From Parvicella sp041583015 (GTDB taxonomy: Bacteria; Bacteroidota; Bacteroidia; Flavobacteriales_D; Parvicellaceae), in the NCBI GenBank assembly GCA_041583015.1, contig JBFHGR010000080.1, positions 1 through 16,953 on the forward strand: 16,953 nt of DNA, given 5' to 3'. Positions 1 to 7,973 of the stretch are shown one piece after another (position 1 is the stretch's first letter; every line of letters starts with the position of its first letter). A model generated the notes under the pieces. The model worked only from the letters and a program-made list of their open reading frames with translations. It did not search any database and had not been told where the DNA came from. The translations under genes were made by a program, and so were the position numbers.

Positions 1-42
1 CAAATTGTGGCTTATTCATTAATCTCAAACATGTATAACTAG
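1..42 (+). CDS. possible C-terminal end of an upstream gene (partial)
   Basis: The first frame is open from the window edge and reads thirteen codons to a TAG at 40-42, directly abutting the ATG of the symporter gene. The other two plus frames meet stops within this stretch. The lack of any visible promoter or terminator between the two fits an upstream cotranscribed gene, but 13 residues are too few to identify a family, and the open frame could be chance. Confidence 0.4.
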   Translation, partial: QIVAYSLISNMYN

Positions 43-1734
43 ATGAGTTGGATAGATTGGTTAGTATTAGGAATGACTTTGGTGGCTATCGTGTGGTATG
101 GAACATGGAAAACACGGAAAAATGCCACTTTAGAGAGTTATTTAAAAGGTAACAACGAGGATAATTGGTACACCATAGGGTTGTCAATTATGGCTACACA
201 AGCCAGTGCCATCACATTTCTTTCGGCTACCGGACAAGGGTTTGGTCACGGTATGGGATTTGTACAATTCTATTTCGGATTGCCACTGGCCATGATTTTT
301 ATTTCGGTCTTCTTCCTTCCAATTTATTACAAATTAAAAGTCTTTACAGCATACGAATACCTAGAAAAAAGATTTGATTATAGAATCAGGGCGTTTACTG
401 CTTTTCTTTTCTTAGTATCCAGAGGATTAGCAGCAGGTATCACCATCTATGCACCAGCTATTATCTTATCAAGCCTATTTGAATGGGACTTGAAACTTAC
501 CTGTGTTGGTATTGGAATGTTGGTAATCATCTATACAGTCTCCGGAGGAAGTAGAGCCGTTTCACTGACACAAAAGTGGCAAATGGGATTGATTATGACA
601 GGAATGTTTGTGGCATTCTACTACATCCTTCAAGCTATTCCTTCAGACTTTTCATTTAGCGACAGTGTTAATATTGCTGGAGAAATGGGAAAAATGGAAA
701 TTGTCAACTATGAATTTGATGTCACCAAAAAATATAATATATGGGCAGGTTTGACTGGAGGATTCTTTTTGATGCTATCTTACTTTGGTACAGACCAATC
801 ACAAGTACAGCGATACCTTGGAGGTAAAAGTTTGAGAGAATCAAGATTAGGATTAATGTTCAATGGTATATTTAAAATTCCGATGCAATTCTTTATTGTA
901 TTTGTTGGAGTAATGCTGTTTGTAGCATACCAATTTAATGAGCCACCAGTTATCTTCAATGATTCAGGCATATCAGAGGAAACTCTATCGGACCCTGAAT
1001 TAAAAAAATTAGCAAATTATCACTCTAATCTTTTTGAAACAAAAAAAGAAATGTTGATTCAATATCATGCAGACAATAATCCGAATACACTTCAAGAAAT
1101 AAAAGAATTACAAATAGAGCAGGTACAAGTAAGAGAAGACTACAAAGAAGTTTTACAAAGCCTTGACGCTAGTTACAATCAAAAAGACGGAGACTATGTT
1201 TTCTTGACATTTGTGTTAAAATATTTACCACATGGCTTTATAGGATTATTATTAGCAGTGATCCTATCTGCCGCTATGTCTTCTACAGCTGGAGAATTAA
1301 ACGCACTTGCATCTACCACAACAGTGGATTTTTACAAAAAATATTTCCAAAAAGATGACACTGAAAATGAGGTCAGAACAAGTCAATTCATCACGATAAT
1401 GTGGGGAGGAGTTGCAATTTTCGTAGCGCTTGTGGCAGGACTTTTTGAAAACTTAATAGAATTAGTTAATATCCTAGGCTCATTGTTTTACGGAACAATC
1501 TTAGGCGTATTTCTAGTTGCTTTTTTCTTAAAAAAGATTGGTGCAACAGCTACTTTAATCGCTGCAGTTTTAGCAGAAGGAACTGTTCTAGCATTATTTA
1601 TAGCTTCTAGGTTGTCTGATGACTTTCAAATTGGATATCTTTGGTACAACGTAATCGGAAGCGCTATGGTTATCCTAATTGCATTATTAACACAACTTAT
1701 AATTTCTAATAAAAAACAAATAGAATCAACATGA
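43..1734 (+). CDS. sodium:solute symporter (SSS family)
   Basis: This 563-residue polytopic membrane protein is expected to couple inward Na+ flow to uptake of an organic solute. Hydrophobic segments run along most of its length, starting at residues 5-20. The SSS hallmarks are a GTDQSQVQRYL stretch at 249-259 and a Ser/Thr-rich helix at about 409-427 (AAMSSTAGELNALAS), which in the family carries Na2-site hydroxyls. A charged, probably helical insert of about 85 residues (about 300-385) interrupts the membrane core and is longer than in a minimal SSS protein. The ATG directly follows an upstream TAG, and no Shine-Dalgarno sequence is visible. The stop overlaps the next gene by ATGA, implying translational coupling. 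The substrate is not readable from sequence. The nearby murQ makes an amino sugar conceivable, but that is inference only. Confidence 0.93.
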   Translation: MSWIDWLVLGMTLVAIVWYGTWKTRKNATLESYLKGNNEDNWYTIGLSIMATQASAITFLSATGQGFGHGMGFVQFYFGLPLAMIFISVFFLPIYYKLKVFTAYEYLEKRFDYRIRAFTAFLFLVSRGLAAGITIYAPAIILSSLFEWDLKLTCVGIGMLVIIYTVSGGSRAVSLTQKWQMGLIMTGMFVAFYYILQAIPSDFSFSDSVNIAGEMGKMEIVNYEFDVTKKYNIWAGLTGGFFLMLSYFGTDQSQVQRYLGGKSLRESRLGLMFNGIFKIPMQFFIVFVGVMLFVAYQFNEPPVIFNDSGISEETLSDPELKKLANYHSNLFETKKEMLIQYHADNNPNTLQEIKELQIEQVQVREDYKEVLQSLDASYNQKDGDYVFLTFVLKYLPHGFIGLLLAVILSAAMSSTAGELNALASTTTVDFYKKYFQKDDTENEVRTSQFITIMWGGVAIFVALVAGLFENLIELVNILGSLFYGTILGVFLVAFFLKKIGATATLIAAVLAEGTVLALFIASRLSDDFQIGYLWYNVIGSAMVILIALLTQLIISNKKQIEST

Positions 1735-2561
1735 AAAAATCATTTATTGTAGGATTATTATCCTTATCATTGTTAAGCGCAACTGCTCAAGACTTACCAA
1801 AACCAAGTCCGCTTTGTACATATTCTCAGGTAGTAGGGCTTACCCATGTGTCTTTAGAGTACTCTAGACCAAGTGTAAAAGAAAGAGAAATTTTCGGAAG
1901 TTTAGTTCCTTTTGATCAAGTTTGGAGACTTGGTGCAAACGCCCCAACAATGTTAACCGTTGATACCGAAATCATCTTTGAGGATCAAATTGTTAAACCT
2001 GGAAAGTATTCTGTTTTTGCAACACCTTCTAAAGATCATTGGAAAATTGAAATCAATACACCAATAGACAGTTGGTCTGTTGACAACTACAAAACATCAA
2101 AAAATGTCGCTACAATAAAAGTTAAACCTGAATCGAACAGTCATACAGAAAGTTTATCAATTACTGTAGAGGATATCACAGCTAATGACGGTAACATTGT
2201 AATTGCATGGGCAAAAACAAAAGTTGTAGTTCCTTTTAAATTAAATACTGATAAAACTGCTGTTGAAAATATTGAAGCAGCAATTAAAAAAGGAGAAAAC
2301 TTAGACCAGGTGTATAGCAAAGCAGGTGCATACTACAGAGAGGGGAATGACTTAAAGCGAGCATTAAAATTCGCAGAAAAATCTATTGATATAAAAGAAG
2401 GTTACGCAAACCTTTTTCTAAAAGCAAGAATCTTGGCAGAAACAGGAAATAAAAAAGAAGCAATTAAATTGGCTGAAAACGCTCTTACATTGGCTAATAA
2501 AGCAAAATCAACAGGTTATGCTAAATTCATTGAAGGGACATTAGAAGGTTGGAAAAAATAA
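1731..2561 (+). CDS. secreted DUF2911 protein with TPR-like C-terminus
   Basis: The 276-residue product begins with a clear signal peptide (Lys-Lys, then a hydrophobic stretch ending in ATAQ at about residue 20), so it is probably periplasmic or otherwise exported. Residues about 25-165 match the DUF2911 pattern common in Bacteroidota (a Pro-rich start, then VSLEYSRPSVKEREIFG and WRLGANAPT, then strand-rich sequence with GKYSVFATP). Residues about 180-276 are helical and Ala/Lys-rich with paired-helix spacing suggesting two or three TPR-like repeats. The function of DUF2911 is unknown and no catalytic motif is evident. The start codon overlaps the symporter stop (ATGA), so the two are one transcription unit ending at the terminator at 2579-2606. 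Confidence 0.88.
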   Translation: MKKSFIVGLLSLSLLSATAQDLPKPSPLCTYSQVVGLTHVSLEYSRPSVKEREIFGSLVPFDQVWRLGANAPTMLTVDTEIIFEDQIVKPGKYSVFATPSKDHWKIEINTPIDSWSVDNYKTSKNVATIKVKPESNSHTESLSITVEDITANDGNIVIAWAKTKVVVPFKLNTDKTAVENIEAAIKKGENLDQVYSKAGAYYREGNDLKRALKFAEKSIDIKEGYANLFLKARILAETGNKKEAIKLAENALTLANKAKSTGYAKFIEGTLEGWKK

Positions 2562-2578
2562 TTCCAATTCCTTACATT

Positions 2579-2606
2579 AAAAGCCGGGCAATGCTCGGCT
2601 TTTTTT
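2579..2606 (+). terminator. rho-independent terminator after the symporter/DUF2911 unit
   Basis: A GC-rich hairpin (AAAAGCCGGGCA, then a complementary TGCTCGGCTTTT with one G-T pair and a three-base loop) is followed by a T run at 2600-2606. It starts 18 bases after the DUF2911 stop. The opposite strand has only a short T run, so termination of the convergent Nudix gene here would be weaker. Confidence 0.9.
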
Positions 2607-2610
2607 ATGT

Positions 2611-3267
2611 CTATATTTTCTCTAAGTACTTATTCAATATCATTTTAAACTCATTTAACATCAAAGCTGTTGCTCCCCAAACCGTTTCATAACAAAACTC
2701 AAAATATGGCACTTCAATAAAAAAAGGATTATCCGAATATTTTGAAACTTGTACTTTCTTATTCTTGATTAATTTATCATTGAATAAATCTTCCAAAGGA
2801 ACTTCCAAAACCTTCTCCACTTCTCTTGCATCAGGTATAAAAGCTGGTTCAAAATCAACCATGCCAACAAATGGGTTTACCAACATGTTACTAGGTGGAA
2901 TATAAACATCGGTTAGTTCGCCAAGTATTTTTACTTTTTTTCTATCTAACCCAATCTCTTCTTCCATCTCTCTTAATGCATTATCCAAAGCACTCTCTCC
3001 TTCTTCCCTCTTTCCTCCAGGAAAACTCACTTGCCCACCATGAACGCCATCATAATCAGGTCGTAGCATTAATGCAAAAAACCATTCATCACCTTTTGGG
3101 TACAACAACATCATTGTAGAAGCGTGTCGTACCTCTACAGCCTCTTCAACAACATCCTTAGCAGACTTCCTTTGATAAGGCGCCATTATTTTATGAGCCT
3201 CAAGTCCCGGTAATTCTTGCTTCAACAAACTCTCAATGGCAATAATATGTGAATGATCTATCCTCAA
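2611..3267 (-). CDS. Nudix hydrolase, CoA pyrophosphatase type
   Basis: This 218-residue protein is expected to hydrolyse CoA or related nucleoside diphosphate derivatives to 4'-phosphopantetheine and adenosine 3',5'-bisphosphate. A complete Nudix box lies at about residues 88-110: GKREEGE, seven residues, then REMEEEIGL, with every metal-binding Glu in place. Just before it, HGGQVSFPGG matches the second half of the CoA-specific signature. The N-terminal PGLEAHKIMAPYQRK resembles the usual PLPG-AH-M-P-R segment of this subfamily, so the protein is near full length. The start shown is TTG. The frame is open only nine codons further upstream, without ATG or GTG, and the next in-frame ATG would remove part of the family core. 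It is divergent from murQ across 96 bp. Confidence 0.92.
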   Translation of the reverse strand: MRIDHSHIIAIESLLKQELPGLEAHKIMAPYQRKSAKDVVEEAVEVRHASTMMLLYPKGDEWFFALMLRPDYDGVHGGQVSFPGGKREEGESALDNALREMEEEIGLDRKKVKILGELTDVYIPPSNMLVNPFVGMVDFEPAFIPDAREVEKVLEVPLEDLFNDKLIKNKKVQVSKYSDNPFFIEVPYFEFCYETVWGATALMLNEFKMILNKYLEKI

Positions 3268-3363
3268 TTTGTTAATACATTGATGGGGAAAAAATCAATT
3301 CAACTAAATCTTTTACCCCGATTTAAAAGATTAATTTAACGGTTGTAAAAATAACCAAATATT

Positions 3364-4167
3364 ATGTACAAAATTACTGAATCCTCTTCGCATTATAATG
3401 ACCTTGAAAAGATGTCCACAAAGGAACTACTTTCAAACATTAATCAGGAAGATCAAAAAGTGGCTTTAGCTGTTCAAAAATGTATTCTCAATATCGAAAA
3501 ATTAGTAGAAGACATCGTTCCTAGAATGCAAAAAGGCGGAAGGTTATTTTACCTAGGTGCAGGAACTAGCGGCAGGTTAGGCGTTGTGGACGCCTCGGAA
3601 TGTCCTCCAACATTTGGTGTACCTCATGGAATGGTTATAGGTCTAATAGCAGGTGGAGACCTAGCCATAAGAAAAGCTGTAGAATTTGCTGAAGACAGTA
3701 CCAATGAAGGCTGGAAAGACTTACAAGAAAACAATATAAATGAAAATGACACTGTAATTGGAATTGCTGCATCAGGCACTACACCATATGTCATGGGCGC
3801 TTTGGAAATGTGTCATAAAAATAACATTCTTACTGGCGGTATCACATGCAATCCTGGATCACCACTAGGCACCTATCCTAACCACCCAATTGTTGCAGAG
3901 GTAGGTCCTGAATTTGTAACTGGCAGTACAAGAATGAAATCTGGTACAGCGCAGAAACTGATTCTGAATATGATTTCCACTTCTGTAATGATTAAATTGG
4001 GAAAAGTAAAAGGCAACAAGATGGTGGATATGCAACTGAGCAACAACAAGTTGGTAGATCGAGGCACCAAAATGGTAATGGAAACTTTGAACGTCTCATA
4101 TGAAAAAGCCAACGAACTTTTACTAAAACATGGCAGTGTTAGAGCTGCAGTTGAATCTCAAAAATAA
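3364..4167 (+). CDS. murQ: N-acetylmuramic acid 6-phosphate etherase
   Basis: MurQ cleaves the lactyl ether of MurNAc-6-phosphate to give GlcNAc-6-phosphate and D-lactate, a cytoplasmic step in salvage of cell-wall sugars. The product is 267 residues, against about 300 in E. coli. It has the SIS-type sugar-phosphate motif GAGTSGRLGVVDASECPPTF at 65-84, the AEDS motif at 109-112 and GSTRMKSGTAQKL further on. Glu79 and Glu110 align with the catalytic acids Glu83 and Glu114 of the E. coli enzyme. It lacks the extra C-terminal helices of the longer enzymes, which I regard as a normal short form because no motif is missing. Its stop is six bases from the convergent decarboxylase stop. No MurNAc kinase (anmK, murK) or PTS gene is in view. 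Confidence 0.95.
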   Translation: MYKITESSSHYNDLEKMSTKELLSNINQEDQKVALAVQKCILNIEKLVEDIVPRMQKGGRLFYLGAGTSGRLGVVDASECPPTFGVPHGMVIGLIAGGDLAIRKAVEFAEDSTNEGWKDLQENNINENDTVIGIAASGTTPYVMGALEMCHKNNILTGGITCNPGSPLGTYPNHPIVAEVGPEFVTGSTRMKSGTAQKLILNMISTSVMIKLGKVKGNKMVDMQLSNNKLVDRGTKMVMETLNVSYEKANELLLKHGSVRAAVESQK

Positions 4168-4173
4168 TCTAAA

Positions 4174-5397
4174 CTATTTCTTTAATTCCTCTACCAAAGG
4201 GACCAACTTTTCTATCGTAACGTGATCCATTATTACAATTTTATACCATTGCGGATTCTTGTGATTATCTGGTACTAAACCATATTTCTTTGCAATAATT
4301 GGTTCTACAAAACGTGCGCGAATTGTAATAATATTAGAGAAGTCATTTCGATAATAATGAACACCTATATCATTCAACTGTTCACACATCCACTGGCATC
4401 TTTTCTGAAGAATGAATATTTTCTCTTGCCAACCATAAGGTCCATTTTTCATTAAAATCATCCAAACTGCCACAGCATTTGCACCAGATCTACTTCCTAT
4501 TAAAGTAAAATCTTCTCCTTCTACATAACTAGCTTCTTTGGTGTTGGCGTATTGGATTAAGTTCTTTCTTATTAGGAATATACCTGTTCCATATGGAGCT
4601 TGTGCCATCTTGTGCGCATCCAAAGTAAAAGATGAGATGTGTTTATTTTCAAAAGTCAATTTAGAATTTTCGTCTGCAAAAGGATAGTAAAAACCACCAT
4701 AAGCCGCATCAATATGAATTTTAAACTTGCAGTCTTGCGCAAGTAAAGCATCTATGTAACTGGCTACATTATCAACCGAGCCATACATGGTAGTCATCAT
4801 ATTGGAAATGACAATAAAATATTTTTTGCCTTTAGCCTTTGCTGCAGAAATACTTTCTATAACTTCTTCAATTAATACTTCACGGGTATTGTCTGTGACG
4901 CTTACTTTTTCTGTATCAATGGACAGTAAATTACCCGCTTTATCCATCGAATAGTGACAATCTTCACTGCAAAGAATGACAATTTCATCATTGGTTGCTT
5001 TAAACTCCTGTTGGAAATAGTTTCGATATATCCATATTGCCTGAATATTCGCCTCTGTTCCTCCAGAAGCAATATATCCATCATAGCCTTCGGATCCACA
5101 TTTCAAAATATCCTCTGCACAAATGGCCAGCACTTCTCGTTCAATGTGTTGTGTCCCCGCAAAAAATGATTCCGACTCACCTAGCGTATGACATCCAATA
5201 TTATTTGGATTTTGAACTAATGTAGACATAAAAGGTGCATCTTTTAAAAATGATGCATCCTGAGAAAAAACATTGCTATCTAGATGTGAGGCTGGTATAC
5301 CTAAAACAGATTCATTGATATAATTGATGTTCTTGCTTAAAGCATCAAAGACTTTTTGCTTAATTTCCTCCTGTGATTTTTTAACCCAAGTTTTCAT
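4174..5397 (-). CDS. pyridoxal-phosphate-dependent group II amino acid decarboxylase
   Basis: This 407-residue PLP enzyme belongs to the glutamate/histidine/tyrosine decarboxylase superfamily. Visible landmarks are SGGTEAN at 111-117 (phosphate binding), His148 in CHYSMDKAGNLL (ring-stacking His), Asp230 in HIDAAYGGF (pyridine nitrogen) and Lys263 in LDAHKMAQAPYGTG (Schiff-base lysine). All core residues are intact, so it should be active, removing CO2 from an amino acid to leave an amine. The substrate cannot be read. The length is near that of short MfnA-type enzymes rather than the roughly 500-residue siderophore or aromatic enzymes. The gene stands alone, convergent with murQ. A -7-like TACTTTTG lies just upstream (5415-5422), and an AT-rich palindrome lies beyond it. 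Confidence 0.88.
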   Translation of the reverse strand: MKTWVKKSQEEIKQKVFDALSKNINYINESVLGIPASHLDSNVFSQDASFLKDAPFMSTLVQNPNNIGCHTLGESESFFAGTQHIEREVLAICAEDILKCGSEGYDGYIASGGTEANIQAIWIYRNYFQQEFKATNDEIVILCSEDCHYSMDKAGNLLSIDTEKVSVTDNTREVLIEEVIESISAAKAKGKKYFIVISNMMTTMYGSVDNVASYIDALLAQDCKFKIHIDAAYGGFYYPFADENSKLTFENKHISSFTLDAHKMAQAPYGTGIFLIRKNLIQYANTKEASYVEGEDFTLIGSRSGANAVAVWMILMKNGPYGWQEKIFILQKRCQWMCEQLNDIGVHYYRNDFSNIITIRARFVEPIIAKKYGLVPDNHKNPQWYKIVIMDHVTIEKLVPLVEELKK

Positions 5398-5414
5398 TAT
5401 GACTTTCTTTTCTG

Positions 5415-5422
5415 CAAAAGTA
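5415..5422 (-). promoter_or_regulatory. putative -7 box of the decarboxylase promoter
   Basis: The minus strand reads TACTTTTG, a perfect match to the Bacteroidota -7 consensus TAnnTTTG, ending 17 nt before the decarboxylase ATG. No convincing TTTG -33 element lies at about 19 nt spacing, so the assignment rests on the -7 box and its position. Confidence 0.45.
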
Positions 5423-5440
5423 GATAGTTATACCTCCTAG

Positions 5441-5460
5441 AAAATGATTATTATCATTTT
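5441..5460. promoter_or_regulatory. AT-rich palindrome, possible metalloregulator (Fur-like) operator
   Basis: Arms AAAATGAT (5441-5448) and ATCATTTT (5453-5460) form a perfect inverted repeat around four bases, 18 bp upstream of the decarboxylase -7 box. The core resembles the classical Fur-box pattern of alternating GATAAT and ATTATC elements. A third ATCATTTT lies at 5485-5492. Very AT-rich palindromes arise easily by chance, and a weak terminator for the neighbouring small gene is an alternative. Confidence 0.3.
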
Positions 5461-5519
5461 GAAAATAAAAAACACCAATCAAATATCATTTTAGCAGAAG
5501 TACTAAAACAATGATGATT

Positions 5520-5933
5520 TCACAAAGAACATGCTTTTGGAAAACAAGTAGTAACCTCCCATTTATTTTTATTCCTATGTAGAATTAGCACCAAACTGTA
5601 TACTTTTTTCCCATCATTAAATTTACTTTCTCCGATTCCTTGAACAAACAAACTTTCAGGAAAAGTAAACTGAAGTTCCAACTGTGAGAAATTCACATTA
5701 TTAAACTTAACTAGATTTCCATATTCAATAATTTTGGGTATCAACTCATTACTATCTGTTATAAATTCTGAATAAAATTTAGAGCCATCATACAAAACTG
5801 ATTTTTGCAGTGTGGTTTTGCTCATCATCTCTTTAAACCTATCAGGAATTACCAGTAGATGACGAGCAACATGTAACTGACTCTTGATAGGAAACGATAA
5901 GTTTTGCAATAGCATTTTCGTTTTTGAATCCAT
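5520..5933 (-). CDS. uncharacterised 137-residue protein
   Basis: I do not recognise this family. The product is soluble, with no signal peptide or membrane segment, and mixed in composition. An N-terminal region of about 60 residues is probably helical (LLQNLSFPIKSQLHVARHLL), followed by strand-like segments. The C-terminus (SLVLILHRNKNKWEVTTCFP) vaguely resembles the strand ending in a Thr-x-x-Phe/Tyr-Pro motif seen in BECR-fold ribonuclease toxins, which is only a hint. The start codon lies about 11 nt past the T-run end of the accD terminator, so the gene needs its own promoter inside that region or read-through. Start and reading frame are plausible because the ORF fills the gap between two well-defined units on the same strand. 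Confidence 0.6.
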   Translation of the reverse strand: MDSKTKMLLQNLSFPIKSQLHVARHLLVIPDRFKEMMSKTTLQKSVLYDGSKFYSEFITDSNELIPKIIEYGNLVKFNNVNFSQLELQFTFPESLFVQGIGESKFNDGKKVYSLVLILHRNKNKWEVTTCFPKACSL

Positions 5934-5944
5934 AATGTAATGAC

Positions 5945-5980
5945 AAAAAAAATCCTCTAACTCAAAAGAGAAAGAGGATT
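5945..5980 (-). terminator. rho-independent terminator of the fbaB-accD operon
   Basis: On the minus strand AATCCTCT (5980-5973) pairs perfectly with AGAGGATT (5958-5951). The stem is followed by an eight-base T run (5952-5945, partly in the stem). The 14-nt loop contains a small CTC/GAG inner pair. It begins 18 nt after the accD stop. Confidence 0.85.
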
Positions 5981-5998
5981 CTATTTTATTTCTTAAAA

Positions 5999-6841
5999 TT
6001 AGTTAGCAAATAAACGCATTACTTGCTCTAATTTTTCTTTCAATTCTCTTCTATCTACAATAAAGTCTAAGAATCCGTGCTCTAATAAGAATTCACTTGT
6101 TTGGAATCCTTCTGGAAGGTCTTTCCCCACAGTGTCTCTTACAACTCTAGGTCCAGCAAAAGCAATCAACGCTTTAGGCTCTGCAATATTGATATCTCCC
6201 AACATAGCAAATGACGCTGTAATCCCTCCTGTAGTAGGATCTGTCACAAATGATATATACGGCAATTTAGCATCTGCTAATTGTGTTAACCTCGCAGAGG
6301 TTTTTGCCATTTGCATTAATGAAAAACCAGCTTCCATCATTCTTGCTCCACCTGATTTTGAAATCATCATGAATGGACATTTCTTTTTGATGGCATATTG
6401 AATCGCTCTTGAAATTTTCTCACCTACTACAGACCCCATAGAGCCTCCAATAAAAGCAAAATCCATACATGCTACAACCAAAGGTTGTCCTGAAGTCTTC
6501 CCATATGCACAAGAAACAGCATCATTTAATCCTGTCTTCTTCATTGTTGCTTCAATTCTATCCACATACTTCTTCGTATCTTCAAATTCAAGAGGATCGC
6601 CAGATTTCAAATCTTTATCTAGTTCTTTAAATTTATTATCATCAAAGATAATTTCAAAGTATTCTGCGGAGCCAATTCTTTCGTGATAACCTTCTGTAGG
6701 TGTTACGAAATGATTTGCTTCCAGCACTTTAGTATCTATTATTTCTCCTCCAGGAGTTTTATACCAAAGCCCATCAGGCGTTTCTTTCTTCTCTTTTGTA
6801 GGGGTAACAATCCCCTTCATTTTTCTTGTAAACCAACTCAT
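5999..6841 (-). CDS. accD: acetyl-CoA carboxylase carboxyltransferase subunit beta
   Basis: AccD pairs with AccA to move CO2 from carboxybiotin on AccB to acetyl-CoA, the committed step of fatty acid synthesis. The 280 residues align along the E. coli enzyme: N-terminal MSWFTRKMKGIVTPTKEKK, then FAFIGGSMGSVVGEK at 128-142, KSGGARMMEA at 162-171, TDPTTGGITASFAMLGDINI at 200-219 and FAGPRVV at 228-234. These are the glycine-rich crotonase-fold loops that bind acyl-CoA. The unusual point is the zinc-ribbon region, residues about 27-55: where E. coli has CxxC and CxxC, this protein has TPGG and TPTEG, so no metal-binding cysteine remains. It follows fbaB by 33 nt on the same strand and ends at the terminator at 5945-5980. 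Confidence 0.95.
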   Translation of the reverse strand: MSWFTRKMKGIVTPTKEKKETPDGLWYKTPGGEIIDTKVLEANHFVTPTEGYHERIGSAEYFEIIFDDNKFKELDKDLKSGDPLEFEDTKKYVDRIEATMKKTGLNDAVSCAYGKTSGQPLVVACMDFAFIGGSMGSVVGEKISRAIQYAIKKKCPFMMISKSGGARMMEAGFSLMQMAKTSARLTQLADAKLPYISFVTDPTTGGITASFAMLGDINIAEPKALIAFAGPRVVRDTVGKDLPEGFQTSEFLLEHGFLDFIVDRRELKEKLEQVMRLFAN

Positions 6842-6874
6842 AATTACAATTTTTTGTGGTTAAAACTCTTGAAA

Positions 6875-7933
6875 TTATGCGATTGTAATCGACTCATCCA
6901 AATATACATCTTGGATAGCGTTCAATAAAGCAACACCATCTTTCATGTCTTTTTGGAAAGCTTTTCGTCCTGAAATCAAACCATGACCTCCAGCTCTTTT
7001 GTTTACAACTGCTGTTGTAACCGCTTGGTGTAAGTCAGATTGTCCATCTCCAGTAGATGCTCCTCCTGAGTTAATCAAACCATTTCTACCCATGTAGCAA
7101 TTAGCTACTTGGTAACGAGTTAAATCAATTGGGTGGTCCGTAGTTAAATCAGAATATACTTTTTTATGCGTTTTACCAAAGTTAACAGCATTGTATCCGC
7201 CATTATTTTCCGGTAATTTTTGTTTGATAATATCAGCTTGAATAGTTACACCTAAGTGATTAGCTTGTGCTGTCAAATCTGCAGAAACATGGTAATCAAC
7301 TCCGTCTTTCTTGAAAGCGCTATTTCTAGTATAGCACCAAAGGATTGTTGCCATCCCTAATTCATGTGCTCTTTCGAAAGCCGCTGCCACTTCGATGATT
7401 TGTCTATTGCTATCCTCACTTCCGAAGTAGATTGTCGCTCCAACAGCAGTTGCGCCTAGATTCCAAGCTTCATCAACACTCCCAAACATGATTTGCTCAT
7501 ATTTCTCTGGGTAAGTCAACATTTCATTGTGGTTTAATTTAACAATAAAAGGAATTTTGTGAGCGTATTGTCTGCTTACAGATGCCAAAACACCAAATGT
7601 AGAAGCAACTGCATTACATCCTCCTTCGATAGCTAATTTCACGATATTTTCAGAATCAAAATAAATAGGATTTGGTGCAAAAGAAGCGCTAGCACTATGC
7701 TCAATCCCTTGATCTACTGGAAGAATAGATACATAACCAGTATTGGCTAATCTACCCGTACCATACAAAGCCTGAAGACTTCTCAAGACTTGAGGGCTTC
7801 TATTGGACATTCCAAAGCATCTGTCTACAAAGTCAGTACCTGGCAAATGTAACATATCTTTAGTAATGGTATTACACTTATGCTCTAATAGAGATTGCCC
7901 GTCTGCACCTAATATTTCTACTGTTTTTGACAT
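6875..7933 (-). CDS. fbaB: class I fructose-bisphosphate aldolase (FbaB/DhnA type)
   Basis: This 352-residue glycolytic or gluconeogenic aldolase cleaves fructose-1,6-bisphosphate by a Schiff-base mechanism. The length matches E. coli FbaB (about 350). Visible family segments include LPVDQGIEHS at 71-80, PFIVKLNHNEML at 128-139, GATAVGATIYFGS at 160-172 and ADIIKQKLPENNGGY at 233-247, where Lys237 is the likely Schiff-base lysine. INSGGAS near the C-terminus fits the phosphate-binding loop. It is the first gene of a two-gene unit with accD. A perfect -7 box is present 33 nt ahead of the ATG. The divergent neighbour is the serine hydrolase gene. Confidence 0.94.
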   Translation of the reverse strand: MSKTVEILGADGQSLLEHKCNTITKDMLHLPGTDFVDRCFGMSNRSPQVLRSLQALYGTGRLANTGYVSILPVDQGIEHSASASFAPNPIYFDSENIVKLAIEGGCNAVASTFGVLASVSRQYAHKIPFIVKLNHNEMLTYPEKYEQIMFGSVDEAWNLGATAVGATIYFGSEDSNRQIIEVAAAFERAHELGMATILWCYTRNSAFKKDGVDYHVSADLTAQANHLGVTIQADIIKQKLPENNGGYNAVNFGKTHKKVYSDLTTDHPIDLTRYQVANCYMGRNGLINSGGASTGDGQSDLHQAVTTAVVNKRAGGHGLISGRKAFQKDMKDGVALLNAIQDVYLDESITIA

Positions 7934-7965
7934 TATTTTAATTTTTTATATTCAAAATTGGACGA

Positions 7966-7973
7966 CAAATTTA
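7966..7973 (-). promoter_or_regulatory. putative -7 box of the fbaB-accD promoter
   Basis: The minus strand reads TAAATTTG, matching TAnnTTTG exactly. This would place the transcription start roughly 27 nt upstream of the fbaB ATG. No clear TTTG -33 element is seen at the expected distance. Confidence 0.5.

Noticed and set aside
3364..4167. murQ as a truncated pseudogene (267 rather than about 300 residues)
   Set aside because: Both catalytic Glu positions and all SIS motifs are present, and the missing part is only the C-terminal helical extension.
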